This document shows positions 23,991 to 36,146 of a DNA stretch of 64,000 nt, one piece after another; the first letter of the stretch is position 1; each line of letters begins with the position of its first letter. The stretch lies in the NCBI GenBank assembly GCA_037178675.1, contig JAYMGJ010000157.1:248001-312000 (forward strand), given 5' to 3'. The stretch comes from Scleroderma bovista (Eukaryota > Basidiomycota > Agaricomycetes > Boletales > Sclerodermataceae). The position numbers and the translations under genes are program-made. A model generated the notes under the pieces. It was not told the origin of the DNA. It did not search any database and saw nothing but the letters and a program-made list of their open reading frames with translations.

Positions 23991-24177
23991 CGTGTCGAGT
24001 TATCTACTGAGCTCTCGAGGAGTGGCTAGCTGAAGTGTCGAGGACTACTGATGGCGATGGGTTGCCTCCATAACACCGTTCCGCTGTTTGGCGCTCCAGG
24101 CGACGGGGCATCCGGAGGCAGTTCCATTTCAAGCTCCGTGTCTCGGGCCGGATTCAGTTCTGCAAAATACCGCCAGG
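23991..24177. promoter_or_regulatory. Divergent promoter region, NRDE2 / NIP7
   Basis: The 187 bp separate the two start codons, so the promoters of both genes must be compact or shared. No specific binding motif was assigned. Confidence 0.4.
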
Positions 24178-24970
24178 ATGCGTCCCCTCACAGAGGAGGA
24201 GAGCAAGACCGTCTTCACAAAGCTTGCAAATTACATCGTACTGTCGGGCATTTCTCACGCAGCCATTCGTACTGACACTGTTCCCAGGGAAAAAACCTGG
24301 TTCACCTCATTGACCGTCATGACCAGCCATATTGCTTTAGAATGCACAAGGATAAAGTCTACTATGTCTCCGAGACGAACATGCGTTTGAGCATATCCGT
24401 TGCACGACCGAATCTCGTCAGCCTAGGCACCTGCTTTGGCAAATTCACAAAAGGTGGCAAGTTTAAGTTGCATATCACTGCTCTCGATTATCTTGCTCAG
24501 TACGCAAAGTACAAAGTCAGTGTCGTTCTTTGCATCGATCTGTGCTTCAACGACAGGAGACGTAGGTTTGGATTAAGCCGAATGGCGAAATGCCGTTCCT
24601 CTACGGCAATCATGTCCTCAAAGCCCATTTAGGCCGAATAACAGAAGACACTCCCGAACATCAAGGTGTTGTGGTGTTCAACATGAACGATATGCCATTG
24701 GTATGGGTCTTTTTTTGTTATATTTTCATGAACTAACATCCTGTAGGGATTTGGTGTGACCGCTAGGTCAACAGTGGATACTAGAAAACTCGACCCTACT
24801 GCCATCATTGTATTTCATCAGGCGTGAGTGTGGCTGTCTCCTTCAAAACCTTTACAATATCTCAAAATCCTAATTAGCGACGTCGGAGAGTATCTTCGAG
24901 ATGAGGTCAGACGTTTTTCTTCGATCGCGCCGCAAGCCATGCTGACTCGGCACAGGAGACGCTGTTCTAG
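24178..24970 (+). CDS. NIP7: 60S ribosome biogenesis factor NIP7
   Basis: A nucleolar factor needed for 27S pre-rRNA processing; the C-terminal PUA domain binds RNA. Exon 1 is [20 protein letters not shown]. After the intron the frame reads [40 protein letters not shown] and [20 protein letters not shown]. Later exons give [40 protein letters not shown] and [15 protein letters not shown], then ETLF and TAG at 24968-24970. About 180 residues, the normal size, and it can be followed exon by exon through five introns. Confidence 0.95.
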
Positions 24971-25354
24971 TGCCTACGTCCTTCTAGCTAGTAAAGGTGG
25001 GTTACTTGGCGTGCCCCGCATGTTCTCAATAGATTGTATGAGTCATGATTATAGGTGGTTCATGCGTGATTTTATCAAGAGCCGGATTTCATTGCCATGT
25101 TCAGTTATTCTTGAAGCTTCTACGGGTCTATAATCCAACTGATGGGGTGCCCTATCATCAAGGACGTTACTATTAGTAGGAATCTTTGCATTAGTTTATG
25201 ATACTTGCAGCAAAAATTCAGCTTGGGTGCCAATTCGCTGTAGTATCGCTGGATGTGTGCCTTTCCAGCGATGACGTCGACGACTGGGTCTCACATCACG
25301 TGCCTTTTGTGTGCACCTCACGCTTCTGAGTAGTTCAAAGCTCATGTCCCTGCC
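24971..25354. promoter_or_regulatory. Intergenic, 384 bp, upstream of SEC39
   Basis: Both neighbours run on the plus strand, so this is the NIP7 3' end and the SEC39 promoter. Three short sites stand out: TGAGTCAT (25039-25046), TGACGTCG (25272-25279) and TCACGTG (25296-25302). These resemble bZIP or bHLH binding sites (AP-1/Gcn4, CRE and E-box cores). Chance matches are possible in 384 bp. No coding pattern was seen. Confidence 0.35.
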
Positions 25355-28300
25355 ATGTCAACGAGCCAACCATATACTCTCTGGCTGAAGATAGAGGACC
25401 ACGAACTCACTGTGGACCTCGTACGCAACGTACTGGCCGCAGTTGACAATGATTTGTGGGTAGCAGCGGCATGTGCTGACAGGCTTGTCGACGACGTTGT
25501 TGCACAGCGCGCCCTCTTAGAGCTCGGAATCAGTCGCACTTCCTCTGCTGTTGACAGGGCTAAGGCATCTCTTCTTCAGCAGCCGGAATCCGCTGGTACT
25601 TCTTTGACAAGAGAAACTCTCAATATGTACTTTACCCAGGTCCCCGAGGACGCTCAGCTCTGCCAAATACGTGCCATCCTCCTTGAACGATTGGATAGGT
25701 TGTCTTCCTTCGTGGAGGTGTATAAAGCCATACAGGTGCAGGAAGACGACTCAAACGAAATTGCCGATGAATGGGAGGATGACCCGTGGGCCAACGACCT
25801 GGACAATGCTCCGTCAGTTAAGCCCGACAATCTATCTGCCGATTTGCAGATCCCTCTTTCCGAATTCCTGATCAAGGACCTGGTAGATGTAACCTGCTTT
25901 CTCGCCTCACACGAACTTTACCCTGCAGTACGCACCCTCATGACCCATCACTCCCCAGCTCTGTGGCCATTTCGTTTCACCATACTGAACAGTATCCCGA
26001 CTCATTCTATCCCTTCTGAATATTCCGATCTTCTTCCGGCTTATGACATCGATCGGGATGCGGAGCGAAGTCAATCCCTGATGAATTGGAGGACTGCCAA
26101 TGACTGGGTTGAGTCTCCAGAAGTCAGCGAAGCCCTTCAGGATGCACAAGCACTCCCTGATGTGGAAGGTACCCCTCACACAATGTCTGAATCAATGTCG
26201 AGATGTCTGGGACCACAGGAGTTGTCGGCGTGGTATCGGCGACGTGTAGACGACATTGTATCCTCCACGGGTATGCTCGACATCGCGCTTGCTACCGTCC
26301 AGCACGGCGCTTCACTGGGAGTACCGGATTTGGACGAACTGGGTGAAGACCTCAGTCTTCTCACTCGGTTAGTCTACCATACTTCCCAGCCGAAGGAACC
26401 CCGCAACGCGGAAGATTGGACTCTTGGCCGTTGGAAGTCGATGGATCCTGCACAGGTTATCCAGGCTTATCTCGCATATTCAACCTCGGAAACAATTGCA
26501 GCGGACATATTACACCTTGTTATGCCCTATCTTTTCGTGCTAGAAGCCCGCGTAGAACGAGCTGGCCAACCTGATCCCAACCTGGCCACCCGTTTTCTTT
26601 ACGAGTATGTTCTCAATGCTCCTTTACCCGTCGTTGCTGCTATCTTTGAGGCGTCGAAGCCTACTCTTCCCGTTTCTCAGAGGATCGTTCGTAATGATGA
26701 GGATATTGCAAGACTAGCCCTTGCCTGTCTCTATGGCAGCGATAGTCGTGATGAGTGGTCAACAATGGGCGTTATATTCGAATGTCTTCCCGCTTGGGAT
26801 ATCCCGCCTGGAACAGATCACGAAGTTGGCGAAGCGCACACCACCGTCGCCTCTCTGGGTGCTTTCGTCACTCCCTCCACTATGCAGCTCCATTGTCCAG
26901 CCGCTGATTTATTCCTGTTCTTCAAGCCGTTGTCCCTTGTCGCTCTCTCTCGTGCCTTGGATGTCTTGGACGTCCATCTAGAGTGCGGCGAGATACTTTC
27001 ACGATGGAATGTATCTGTTCCTCTTCATTGGTTCCTTCAAAGTGCAAATGACGCCGCTGAGCAACGTGCACGGGCGAATCGGATGGCGCGACGCACTGGA
27101 TGCTCGTCCGATGAGATGAGACGTAGAAGTGACTGGGAATGGCTATTGGAGGACATGCAGAAGCTTCGTGCCAGCAGCGAGACTGGGATCAAGGGCGCGT
27201 TCGGTTTGATTTCAGGCGAGGAGGTTTCATCCATATTTCTTAGCGGATTACTTAGTTCAGGTCGTGAGTTTGGCATGTGTTCAAGATCTTGATGCACAAC
27301 TCATTCATCTCAACAGTGTTTGATATCGCCCATGCAATTCTGCTTCAACCTAGCAAATTGCATCTGTCAGCTGCCAATGTGGAGAGTATTTGCCTGTCTG
27401 TGTCGCGGGAGTTTTATGATAACGCTAGTTCAGGGAATTACAAGACTGGTGACATGAAATTAGCCTATGACTGGTCAGCCTTCACATCAGTATCTGCCAA
27501 CTCAAAACTTAAGATCATTTCAGCCTCGCCGTCCCACCACCGTCGGAGCCCCTCACTAGGGAGCGTGACTTTATAGAGGCCACTTCAAGGCTCTCCTCGT
27601 TTAATATTAGCTCGCGACCTGGCGTACAGCTTTCTCCCCTTGAGATTCGTCTCACCGAGGACCGCCTTTCTCTAATCTCGCGTGTCCTCTCCAGCACAGC
27701 TGATGCATACAAACACACGGAAGTTATCCTAGATCTCCTTTACAAACTAGGCTACAGGGGCAATGTCATTGCTGAGGTGAAAACGCTTGCCATGCTTTCT
27801 GATACCGCGCTTCAAGCTGAAGATTTTACCCGTGCATACGAGACAAGCAAAAGAATGATCGAGACCGTTTCTAATCTACGCGCGGAGGCCTCCGGCGGTA
27901 CTATTGATCCCACTGTTCAAGAAGCGTGCGAAGTATGCTGGGTTGCCTGTTATCAGCTGGGGAGGCAACTAGAGTTTTATGATGTGGGGAAGAAGCAGGA
28001 GCTCCTAGGCCGAGCGCTTGAGTTTTGTCCAGCGGACAAGCTCAGCGATGTTCTTACGTCATGGCGCCGGCTTCAGAAAGATGCTTTGGAAAATCGACGT
28101 GATTACTTAGCCCATCGGTCCCCTACACGCCAGAGACGTTCCGCATCCTGGAATCCTACGTCGTCTCTTCAGGCACGACTTAGGGACCTGCATATGCCTG
28201 GAAACCCTTTCATAAACGCAGAAGATGCGGCTGTATTGGCGGGCAAGGCTTTCAACCGGGTTGCTTCCAATTTCCCTTTTGCAGCTGGTGGGCAAGGATG

Positions 28301-28445
28301 GTTAGGCAGCTCAGCAAGCCAGATAAGGTCGGACAGCAGGGAACGTAATGGGCTTCGACCCGATGGCGAAGATGTCTCGGCACAGGCTAGCCGTGTTCTT
28401 CAGAGGGGGATAGGATGGCTTCTTGGAGCGGATGACGAGGGTTGA
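25355..28445 (+). CDS. SEC39: Sec39-domain protein, Dsl1 ER-tethering complex subunit
   Basis: In yeast, Sec39 with Dsl1 and Tip20 tethers retrograde COPI vesicles at the ER; the animal counterpart is NBAS (established). Starts MSTSQPYTLWLKIEDHELTV. The 1.9-kb first exon is alpha-helical throughout, with ADEWEDDPWANDLDNAPSV (an acidic linker near residue 140), LSEFLIKDLVDVTCFLASHE and LGEDLSLLTRLVYHTSQPKE; the last is a Sec39 signature. Exons 2-3 continue LFDIAHAILLQPSKLHLSAA and LSPLEIRLTEDRLSLISRVL, LLYKLGYRGNVIAEVKTLAM. It ends RGIGWLLGADDEG with TGA at 28443-28445. Roughly 960 residues. Confidence 0.88.
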
Positions 28446-28817
28446 TAGTATCAGAGCAGTTCTCGTGACATGCCACAATAATGACATTACTTTTATCACG
28501 GGACGAAGTAGGTATTTATAAGGTACACGTATCCAAGTGACTGAAGCCAAGTGGTTAAAAGAGTGAGTTGCAAACACGATAATGAGGGTAAAAGGTCAAT
28601 GGACCTCATGTTAGACAGGAAATAAGGTGATACACGGCGGAATAACGATAGCACTGGTGGTAGGTAAATCCTAGCAGTATAGGTTAGGATAAAAGGCGTT
28701 AGTAAACTGGTTCATTACTCCAGCCAGGCGCATGATAACCAAGAAATAAAAGAACGAAATATCCCCAATTTGTGAAATGAGAAGGGTCACGAAAATAATC
28801 TCCAAGAAGTGGGTTGG
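28446..28817. other. Intergenic, 372 bp, between convergent genes
   Basis: Contains the 3' UTRs of SEC39 and the coiled-coil gene on the opposite strand. AT-rich; no coding pattern, tandem repeat or RNA gene was recognised. Confidence 0.5.
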
Positions 28818-31402
28818 TCAATCCTTGTTGCCATTGGAAAAACGCGCAGCATCGCTAGTACGAGCCCTCGGCCGGTCAAGGACACCGAGTTTCTTCCGCG
28901 ACTCATTGGTTTTAAGCTGTTTCTGTGGGTCGCCACGTCGGCAGACTTCGCAATACTCCTTATCGTCCGCAGCTCGGAGATCCGCGATTTCCGTTTGCAA
29001 ATCTCTAACCTGACCCTCTAACTCCGAAATCTGGGTCTGCCATGCTTTCTTCGCGGCCACAAATCGATCTTGAAGTGCCTGTACGGCAAGAGATTGTTCT
29101 CCCAGTATCTTAACAGCAGGGCGCAGTTCTTCATCACTTGGCCGGCTAGAATCTGGTGTGAGCGGCGATAACATGACTCCAGAGTTGACAGTAGGGCTTG
29201 TTGTACATGAATCCAAAGACTCATTTACATCAGGGCTCGCAACGAAATCTGCAAATTGGGCACTAAACAACGCAGATACCGGACGAAGCTTCAGGCCTTG
29301 GAAGTCTGACCCAGCGGGAGGGGCACTTTGTGGCACATTGGCTGGGGACAGCGATGCTGAGCATGGATTGGCTGCAGGTGTCCAAGAGAAGATTTGTCGC
29401 TCAGAACTAGGAAAAGGGGATAAAGAGCTTGACGAACCAGTGGCGATGTAAAGAGGTGGCGGAAGTCGCTTGCGAGGACCGGCAGGACTCTTCGGATCGA
29501 ATGTCAAATCTCGATCCTCCTCGCTGGATGCGTCCATGTCACTGGTTAAGGTGGCGCTGTTAGTGATGGAGTCCTCAAGCTCAGGGAGTGATGTTCTGGT
29601 TATTGAGTTCGTCGACAGCGAAACTTTAGACGATGCCATAGACGACCTCGTTTGGAAGTGCTGACCCAGATGTGTATCAGATAGCGAAGGCACTGGCGGC
29701 AGCGGAGATTTATCCCCCTCTCCACGGGCACTGAATAATCGCATAAAGCCACTTTTCTTGTGCTTGAGGACACGACGTGCAGGCATAGCGCTTGAAACGG
29801 AAGCCTCCGAGCTCCTCCGTTCGGGTTGGGGAAGGACACCCCCTACTAGGGAGTGGAGTGTCGTTTTCGCCCGAGACCCAACGCTGATTGACATTGTTCT
29901 CGACCTTGACGAACGTATGTTGGAGTCAGGGCCATTCCTACTCTCTAGGATACTGACCCCATCATCCGGAACTGGGGAATACACACGTGATGAGGAGTCC
30001 ACATTACCCGAGTGGACGGCCGTAGCATGATATGTTGTGCTCCGCGATCTTTCCCTTGCTTGAGCCTCCTGCAAGGAAATGAGGGCTACAGTGGGTGAAT
30101 GCGGCTGGACTGAACCCATATAGGGCGGTGGGGGATGTAAGGATAGGAATTTTGTGTTGCGGTCGAGGTACGCGGAGTCGCCTTGGAGAAGAGGTGTCGG
30201 GGAGGATATCTCCCTCTTGCGGATACGATGGCCATTCTGAGAGGTGAAAACATCCCGTGTTTCGTCCCTGGACATAACAGGGAATACAGTCGATTTGCTA
30301 CTGATGGACTCGGTTACCGTAGAAATTGAGTCCCTTCTACTAATGTTGGTGAAACCGGGTTGTTGTGGGGAGTCCTGAGGTCTCGAGGTATGCGGAATGA
30401 CTAAATCGGGGTTGGCATAAGGGTGTATGAAGTCCACTGGAGATGCGCAGTCTTGAGAAGTACGCGGGATGGATGGAGTTTCATTAGGACTACGGGGATC
30501 TGAGGATGAAGGAGAGACTTGAGTGGCGTAGGGAGTGGAGGCAGAGTGTATTGTTCCCTGGAGACAGGTAGTGGATGACGAGCTCTCTCTCGGAGTGGGG
30601 TGATCATTAGGCAGCGGACAACCACCCGCGGACATGTGCCAAGGATCCCGGAAGACAGCAGAAGGGGACGTTGGTAGAGACCTTCCCGACCCTTGCCGGT
30701 TAGAAAGTGGCTCCTGGGCAAGTGACCTGGGGCCATCAGACGTTATGCATGGCTGAAAAAAGTGAGTGCCTACAGCGAACGACGCGAACTTGTTCCTGCA
30801 AAAAATTGAAGTGGGACCTTCGAAGTCGTTGTTAGGGAATAACTTGATTCGGCACTTGGCCTGGATCCCCGAGTAAGAGTGCGTATGAGGGTGTCGGCCT
30901 TGGAAGTTTTTTTCCTCCCGGACTTCACCACTGCGTTATTTGATCTCTTGCTATGATCAGATTCGTCCCCCTCAGGTACGTCGTCCATCTCCCAGGGAGC
31001 ACGGGAATGGAACCTGATCTTTGGACCACGCAAACTGATCTGAGTGGAATCGTTGTCCCCTGCATCAGATTCAGGTTCGTTTCCTGAGCTGAGGGAACCA
31101 TTAGCTGATGTGGTATCACCGTCACAATCCAGCCCGCTTGAGTAACTGTTGCGACCACGGTAAAAGATCTGTTCATGGGGGTCGCCTTGGGCATGCTGAG
31201 GAGGGATTTGGAAATCAAGCGGGGGTGCGTCCATGCCAAGGATCTCTGTTTCGGGTGAACGAGGGATGGAGCAAACACCTCGGGAAAACACTGTTCGAGA
31301 AGTAAAACGAGCGTGAGTAGAATGAGGATGAAGAGGATTGCCATTACTCTTGGAGCTGGAGTCGTCCTCGACTTGCCCATTGGACTGAAAGGACCGTGAC
31401 AT
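28818..31402 (-). CDS. Uncharacterised Ser/Pro-rich protein with C-terminal coiled coil and CxxC
   Basis: Two exons join in phase 0 across a 65-nt intron (30817-30753), giving about 840 residues. The start at 31402 reads MSRSFQSNGQVEDDSSSKSN. The bulk is low-complexity Ser/Thr/Pro sequence and probably disordered, with short basic patches (RRVLKHKKSGFMRLFS) and an acidic stretch (TSDMDASSEEDRDL). The last 100 residues form a coiled coil, AVQALQDRFVAAKKAWQTQI then LEGQVRDLQTEIADLRAADD. A CEVCRRGD motif and a basic tail follow. The two Cys could bind a metal only with partners. I do not recognise a family; polarity or cytoskeletal scaffolds have this architecture, but that is a guess. Confidence 0.7.
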
Positions 31403-31652
31403 GGCGGTAAGGAGGGGGCCGCACCCACGTTTAAAAAGATGTGGGCCAGCTCAGCTGAAGAGAGAAATGTCAGACTTGGAAGTGTAATTGATTTCCTTGT
31501 CAACCATAGATCACAGGGCGACACTAGTGTTATTTAGTTTTGGCATCTTTCTCCCCATGTGCTCCCACTGCAGAGTTGATCTCGACGTGTGCTTCGGTGG
31601 TTGTTGCATGCGCACCTGAGCCAACGCTGCATCCGACTTGCCTCCTGCGCCG

Positions 31653-32162
31653 ATGACCGAAACTAGCGAGCCCATTCCTTTAGCCTCGTCGTCAAACGGG
31701 CGAGTCTCAGGAAAACCATGGAAGGCACAGAAAATGGCTACCGTGTATGAGTATTACACCTTGCTACCCACAGGGTCGTCCTAATCACCACGCTCCTTAG
31801 TCGGTCACAGGCCTCCATGGGGCGTAAGACACAGTGGGAGGAGCGAATGGAAAGAACCAAGAGGGAGAAAGCCATCAAGAAACTCGAAAATGAACTCAAG
31901 GAAGAAAAACAGTCCGAGAAGCAACGGCGAGTTCTATTCTCGCCTCCTCTCACCTTAGACTCATTTTTCAGTGTAGGCGAAGACAGATTACTACGGAGCG
32001 CAAGAAAGCTGCAGAAGAACGTCGCAAACTGGAGGAAGACAAGGCAAAGGTAGGCTCTATACCTCGCGGTCCTCCAACCTACTTCAATTCCCGTAGATGG
32101 GCGTACGGAAGGCCGCCAGGCGTCGTCGGCAAGCAGGGCGGACAAAGAAGGTTAATGGTTAA
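31653..32162 (+). CDS. CGR1: rRNA-processing protein Cgr1 homologue
   Basis: A small, very basic nucleolar protein needed for 60S subunit assembly. Starts MTETSEPIPLASSSNGRVSG and KPWKAQKMAT; then after a phase-0 intron ASMGRKTQWEERMERTKREK, a helical run ending EEKQSEKQRR. The next exon reads ITTERKKAAEERRKLEEDKA. The last is MGVRKAARRRRQAGRTKKVN, followed by G and TAA at 32160-32162. The KPWK N-terminal block, the W-x-x-R-M-E-x-T segment and the RKAARRRR tail are the Cgr1 pattern. The first intron acceptor (CAG at about 31810) was chosen to keep the frame. Confidence 0.85.
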
Positions 32163-32205
32163 AAGAATCATTTCAGTAATGAGTACAGACTACCAATGAA
32201 GGGCT

Positions 32206-35200
32206 TCATAACGTCCACGTCGTGTCCAATTCATCCGTGTTAACAAACGGCTTGTCCAAGCCTGTCACGACGCTCTCGCACATGGGGCAGTTGCTCGCAA
32301 GGACTTCATCCAGCTCTGCTCGCAGTCTTTCGGCCTGTTTCTCTGCATCCCTTTCAGCACCTGCCCTTTTACCAGCTCCAAGGCCCATTCCAGGTATCCA
32401 ACCAACCGGCGCTGAAACAACAGCCGCTAGAGCGTCAGGGATAATAAGATCTCGTAACTTGTCCCCAGCGAAAAGGATATTCCGACCAAAAGACCCTGCT
32501 GCCTTGGTGCCATTTTGCACGGGATTCACAAAAGTGGCTGATAGCAGCGTGTGTTGTCGAGTGGGTTGTCCATCGGTGGTCAATGTTGCTGAACGCTCGA
32601 CTGCTCCTGTCTGATTCTCCTTGACTAGCTCCGTCTGCAGTGCAAGGATACGCCTAAGAGCAGTGGTGGGCAGAGACTCCCTAGCCTAGAAATGATATCG
32701 TCGTGAGATAGCATTTCTGGTGACAATGTGTGACCAGCTTACAAGTCCGATCAAGCAGTCCGCATGGAAGGTATGCTGACACGGGAAAACATAGAATTGT
32801 CTCGTCAACAATAGCTGCAAACAGACGGAACAGGTTTCCTCCGCGGCAATCGTAACAAACCGATTCCTCAACTCCGAGATATCCTTCTTGATTGATTCTG
32901 CAGTGCGCGTTGCTTCTTCCATCTCCCTTTTGAGTTCATCGATGTGAGCCGAATAACCTTCCAGTGCATGAGCAATCTCTTCTTTGAAATCGTCGATGAC
33001 AACGAAGTCGGGGAAAAAGGGCAAGATATCCTCGATCTTGAGTAAATCTGTGTCTTCCAAGAAGCGCATAGCCCTGTTCCAGTCAACATCACCAATCTGC
33101 TCTTATAGTTAGCAGCGCTTACGACTTGATGTCCTTCTTATCCTGGACGACGTATCGAGCAATCTTCAACCAGAGCTTCTTTCGCAGCGGTGGATCACCT
33201 TCGGGCATGTCCGCATTGATCCTGGCTAAATCTAGATCACCTTTCTCAAGCGCAAGATCCACGCTATTTTCGTAAAGTCCCATCTTTGCATAGATGTGGA
33301 CACAAGCTTGGGTTCTCCCCGCTCTTTTGCATAAGCGCAGCGCATAATCCAGGTCGTAATATGGCTTCCCAGAAAGGGGGTCGCAGGGAGCGGTAGTCAG
33401 AAATCGCAGGAGCGGTCCATCGTCGTTGGGAGGGATACCAGATTGCGGCAATGAATGGAAGGTAACGAGAAGGTTGTGAATAATGGAAGAAGTATTACCC
33501 TGTTGGAAAACAACGTGATTGAGGTATCGCACTGCTTGATTGGAAGATAATGGATCCCTTGGCAAATGTTGTAGCTGAAGCAAGGAAGGTATGAGACGCA
33601 GAGGCTCAAGGTCGGGTTGTCGAAGCCAAGCATCCACCATCTCTTTAGGAGCATGTCTCGTAAGAATAGTGCCGAAACGGTAATACAACTCGAGGTCTGG
33701 CTGTTGCGAGTGTCAAAAAAAGAGTTGTGAAGGAATATATAAGAACGGACCTGACGACTAAGAGCATCAATAGCTTTAGTCCATTCCTCGTCAAGTATCC
33801 AATTCTGGATAACGCGCTCAAAGTCACCCACGACTGTTGCATAGAACAGTAACATATCTGTCCGCCCATGGCCTTGGATGAGCTCATACATAGTGTTCCG
33901 ATCAAGGTTGGCCTGTGCATAACCCATCAGAGAGAGATAAACGGAATGAGAGGCCATTTTACTTTATATGTCTCAAAAAAATGTCGGAGATCATCCTCGA
34001 GAATCGCACGTTCTGCCTGTACATTCTCGATGCTACTGGTTGAGGACTCTGCAGCACAGAGATCATCCAGTTTGTCACACTTGCTGAGATAAAACTCGAC
34101 AAGCCAAGTAGCTAGCATCATCCTTTGGGTCAAGTCCTTGGGGAAGTGTCAACACTTATTATGATGCAGTAAACTTGAGGGTCATACTGTTTTCTTGGTC
34201 CGCTCGAGCCGCGAGATGAGATATGAACGCAACGCATCACGTTCTCCGGCGTCCAAAAACTTGAGCGCGACTTCCTCAAAAGGGACCGAACATTGCGCGT
34301 AGCACTGTGCAGCTTGGAATGACCGCCCTTCGTCAAAGAAAGCCTTCGCCTGCGCGGAAAGTACGAGATCGCGTTGACCAGCGGTCTATCGAGGGCACAG
34401 ATAAGATTATCTACAGCTCAGCAATTGTTCACTAACCTTGGCATATTGAAGGGCGATGTCAAATTTGCTTTGTCCAAGGAATATTCGCCAAACGTCCCGA
34501 TTCTCGTTACCGACTACCAACTCGAATATAGACTGGTCAGTGTATACCCAGTACGTCTTCCGTACAGGATCTGCAGCAAGCCCTCGCACTACCTCGTTCG
34601 GTCTCTGCGAAGTTATTAGACAAGGGGCACACCAACAATTTTCTAACGTACCAGGGGTACGATGTCTTCATAGGTCTGTTTTCCGTTGAGTGTGCATATT
34701 CCGATGATGCGATCCTTGTATAACAAGATAAAATGGAATTCTGTGAGCGCTATCGACACTGGTACTTGGAGCGGCTGTGGAGATGTCTGTGATGCGGGAG
34801 TTTGTGCCAGTGATGGGTAAGGGAACAATTGCGTGGAGTCAATGTGATCGTCCATATTTGGGTCAAAGTTGAGTGTGCCATAGTATATTCCCGGAGCTAC
34901 GCAGGTCAGGTATTGTTAAATATATGATCACTGTAACTCATGACCTCGTACCAGTGAGCCAAGCCAGCGATTTGGGCAGTGAGAGGGCTTGATCGGCGCT
35001 CTGAGTGAAAAAGTGCAATTCTGAGTATAGCAGGTTTCCTGGCAACTCGGAAATCTCTTTGCATGGTAAGCAAGAAAGTATGGGCAGCCTCAGTGGGGAC
35101 TCACTTGGAGTGGTGTCTCGATATATAGAGAATAGGGTGGAGAACACCCGCCCACTCTCCTCCGATCGTCGGTCTGGAGCACCAACAAACTGGTATATAC

Positions 35201-36034
35201 GCGAAGGAGTCGTAGCAACGATGAAAGCACCCTTTGGGTCTGACGGTGGGAACATATCAAGCCTGATCCCGGTTATAGGAGCTTTCTCGGGCAAGGTGAA
35301 GAGTAACTGCAGGTAACGATCCTGAGATTTGAACAGATCCTCAGCTGCATCGAGTACAGCTTCGTATATGCCGCCGTTCCGAGTACCCATTAGAATCTCC
35401 CTTGTCGATGTGGAATGAGGAGAGGAGAGGAGTGCGGGTCTATTCCAGGCGATGCTCTCAATGACCATCTTAAAGGACTTGAGGAGTCTGGGTTTCTTCC
35501 ATCCGCGGAACAGGTACCAGTTCTCTCCCTGTTGTGAAGTGATGACGAGATGTCGACCTGAGGGGTCGAGGAATATCTTGTGTATCGACATCTCCGTGGG
35601 CTTACGCGGAATGTGAATCTGAAGGACCTGCTCCGGATGCGAAAGTTCGATGAGTACAATCACGTTAGAAGCGAGACCCATAGCCAATTTGTCCGAGGAA
35701 ACCGCAAGAGAAATTAGAGGTGCAGGGAGAGTGTACTGAACTGGACAGAGATCGAATATAGGCGTGTTGATGGGCACGGTATGTGGGGCGTCATCCTGGA
35801 CTCATTCAATGACACGAAAATACGTCTGTATTGGCAGTACCCACTGTATTTGCTAAGCCTTGCGCCTCCACGAGTGCCTCGTCGTTGTACGGGGAAGGCT
35901 CGAATCCTTCATACTGCACTTGAGGCAGTAAAGCGTGGGAGTACCCGGTTGTTGGTACGACGTGCTCAACGACTGCAACAATGATGAGGCATGTCGGGGT
36001 CGTCCACAAGAGCAGACTTACATTCGTCAAACAT
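32206..36034 (-). CDS. VPS18: Vps18/Pep3, HOPS/CORVET core subunit with RING domain
   Basis: A class C Vps protein that tethers membranes for fusion at endosomes and the vacuole. The 13-nt first coding exon (ATG at 36034) encodes MFDE; splicing gives FVEHVVPTTGYSHALLPQVQ, then YEGFEPSPYNDEAL. The next exon has a beta-propeller reading INTPIFDLCPVQYTLPAPLI and KLAMGLASNVIVLIELSHPE. The rest is an alpha-solenoid with clathrin-heavy-chain-like repeats (DLDYALRLCKRAGRTQACVH, LALEKGDLDLARINADMPEG). The RING begins ETCSVCLQLLLTRQFYVFPC then QHTFHADCL. Its last Cys pair, CPMC, comes only about 120 residues later. The stop is TGA at 32206-32208. Many introns. Confidence 0.9.
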
Positions 36035-36146
36035 TGGAGGCAGCAGTGAGTGGTTGTGGGGGTCAAACACTGATTCGAATGCTTGCCCAACATAGAAAGG
36101 TGACCCCCGCGCTTACATATGACGCATTCGATCTTAGGAGCCTGCA
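36035..36146. promoter_or_regulatory. Very short divergent promoter, VPS18 / SHB17
   Basis: Only 112 bp separate the two ATG codons, so the core promoters must overlap and each 5' UTR is short. No motif was assigned. Confidence 0.4.
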
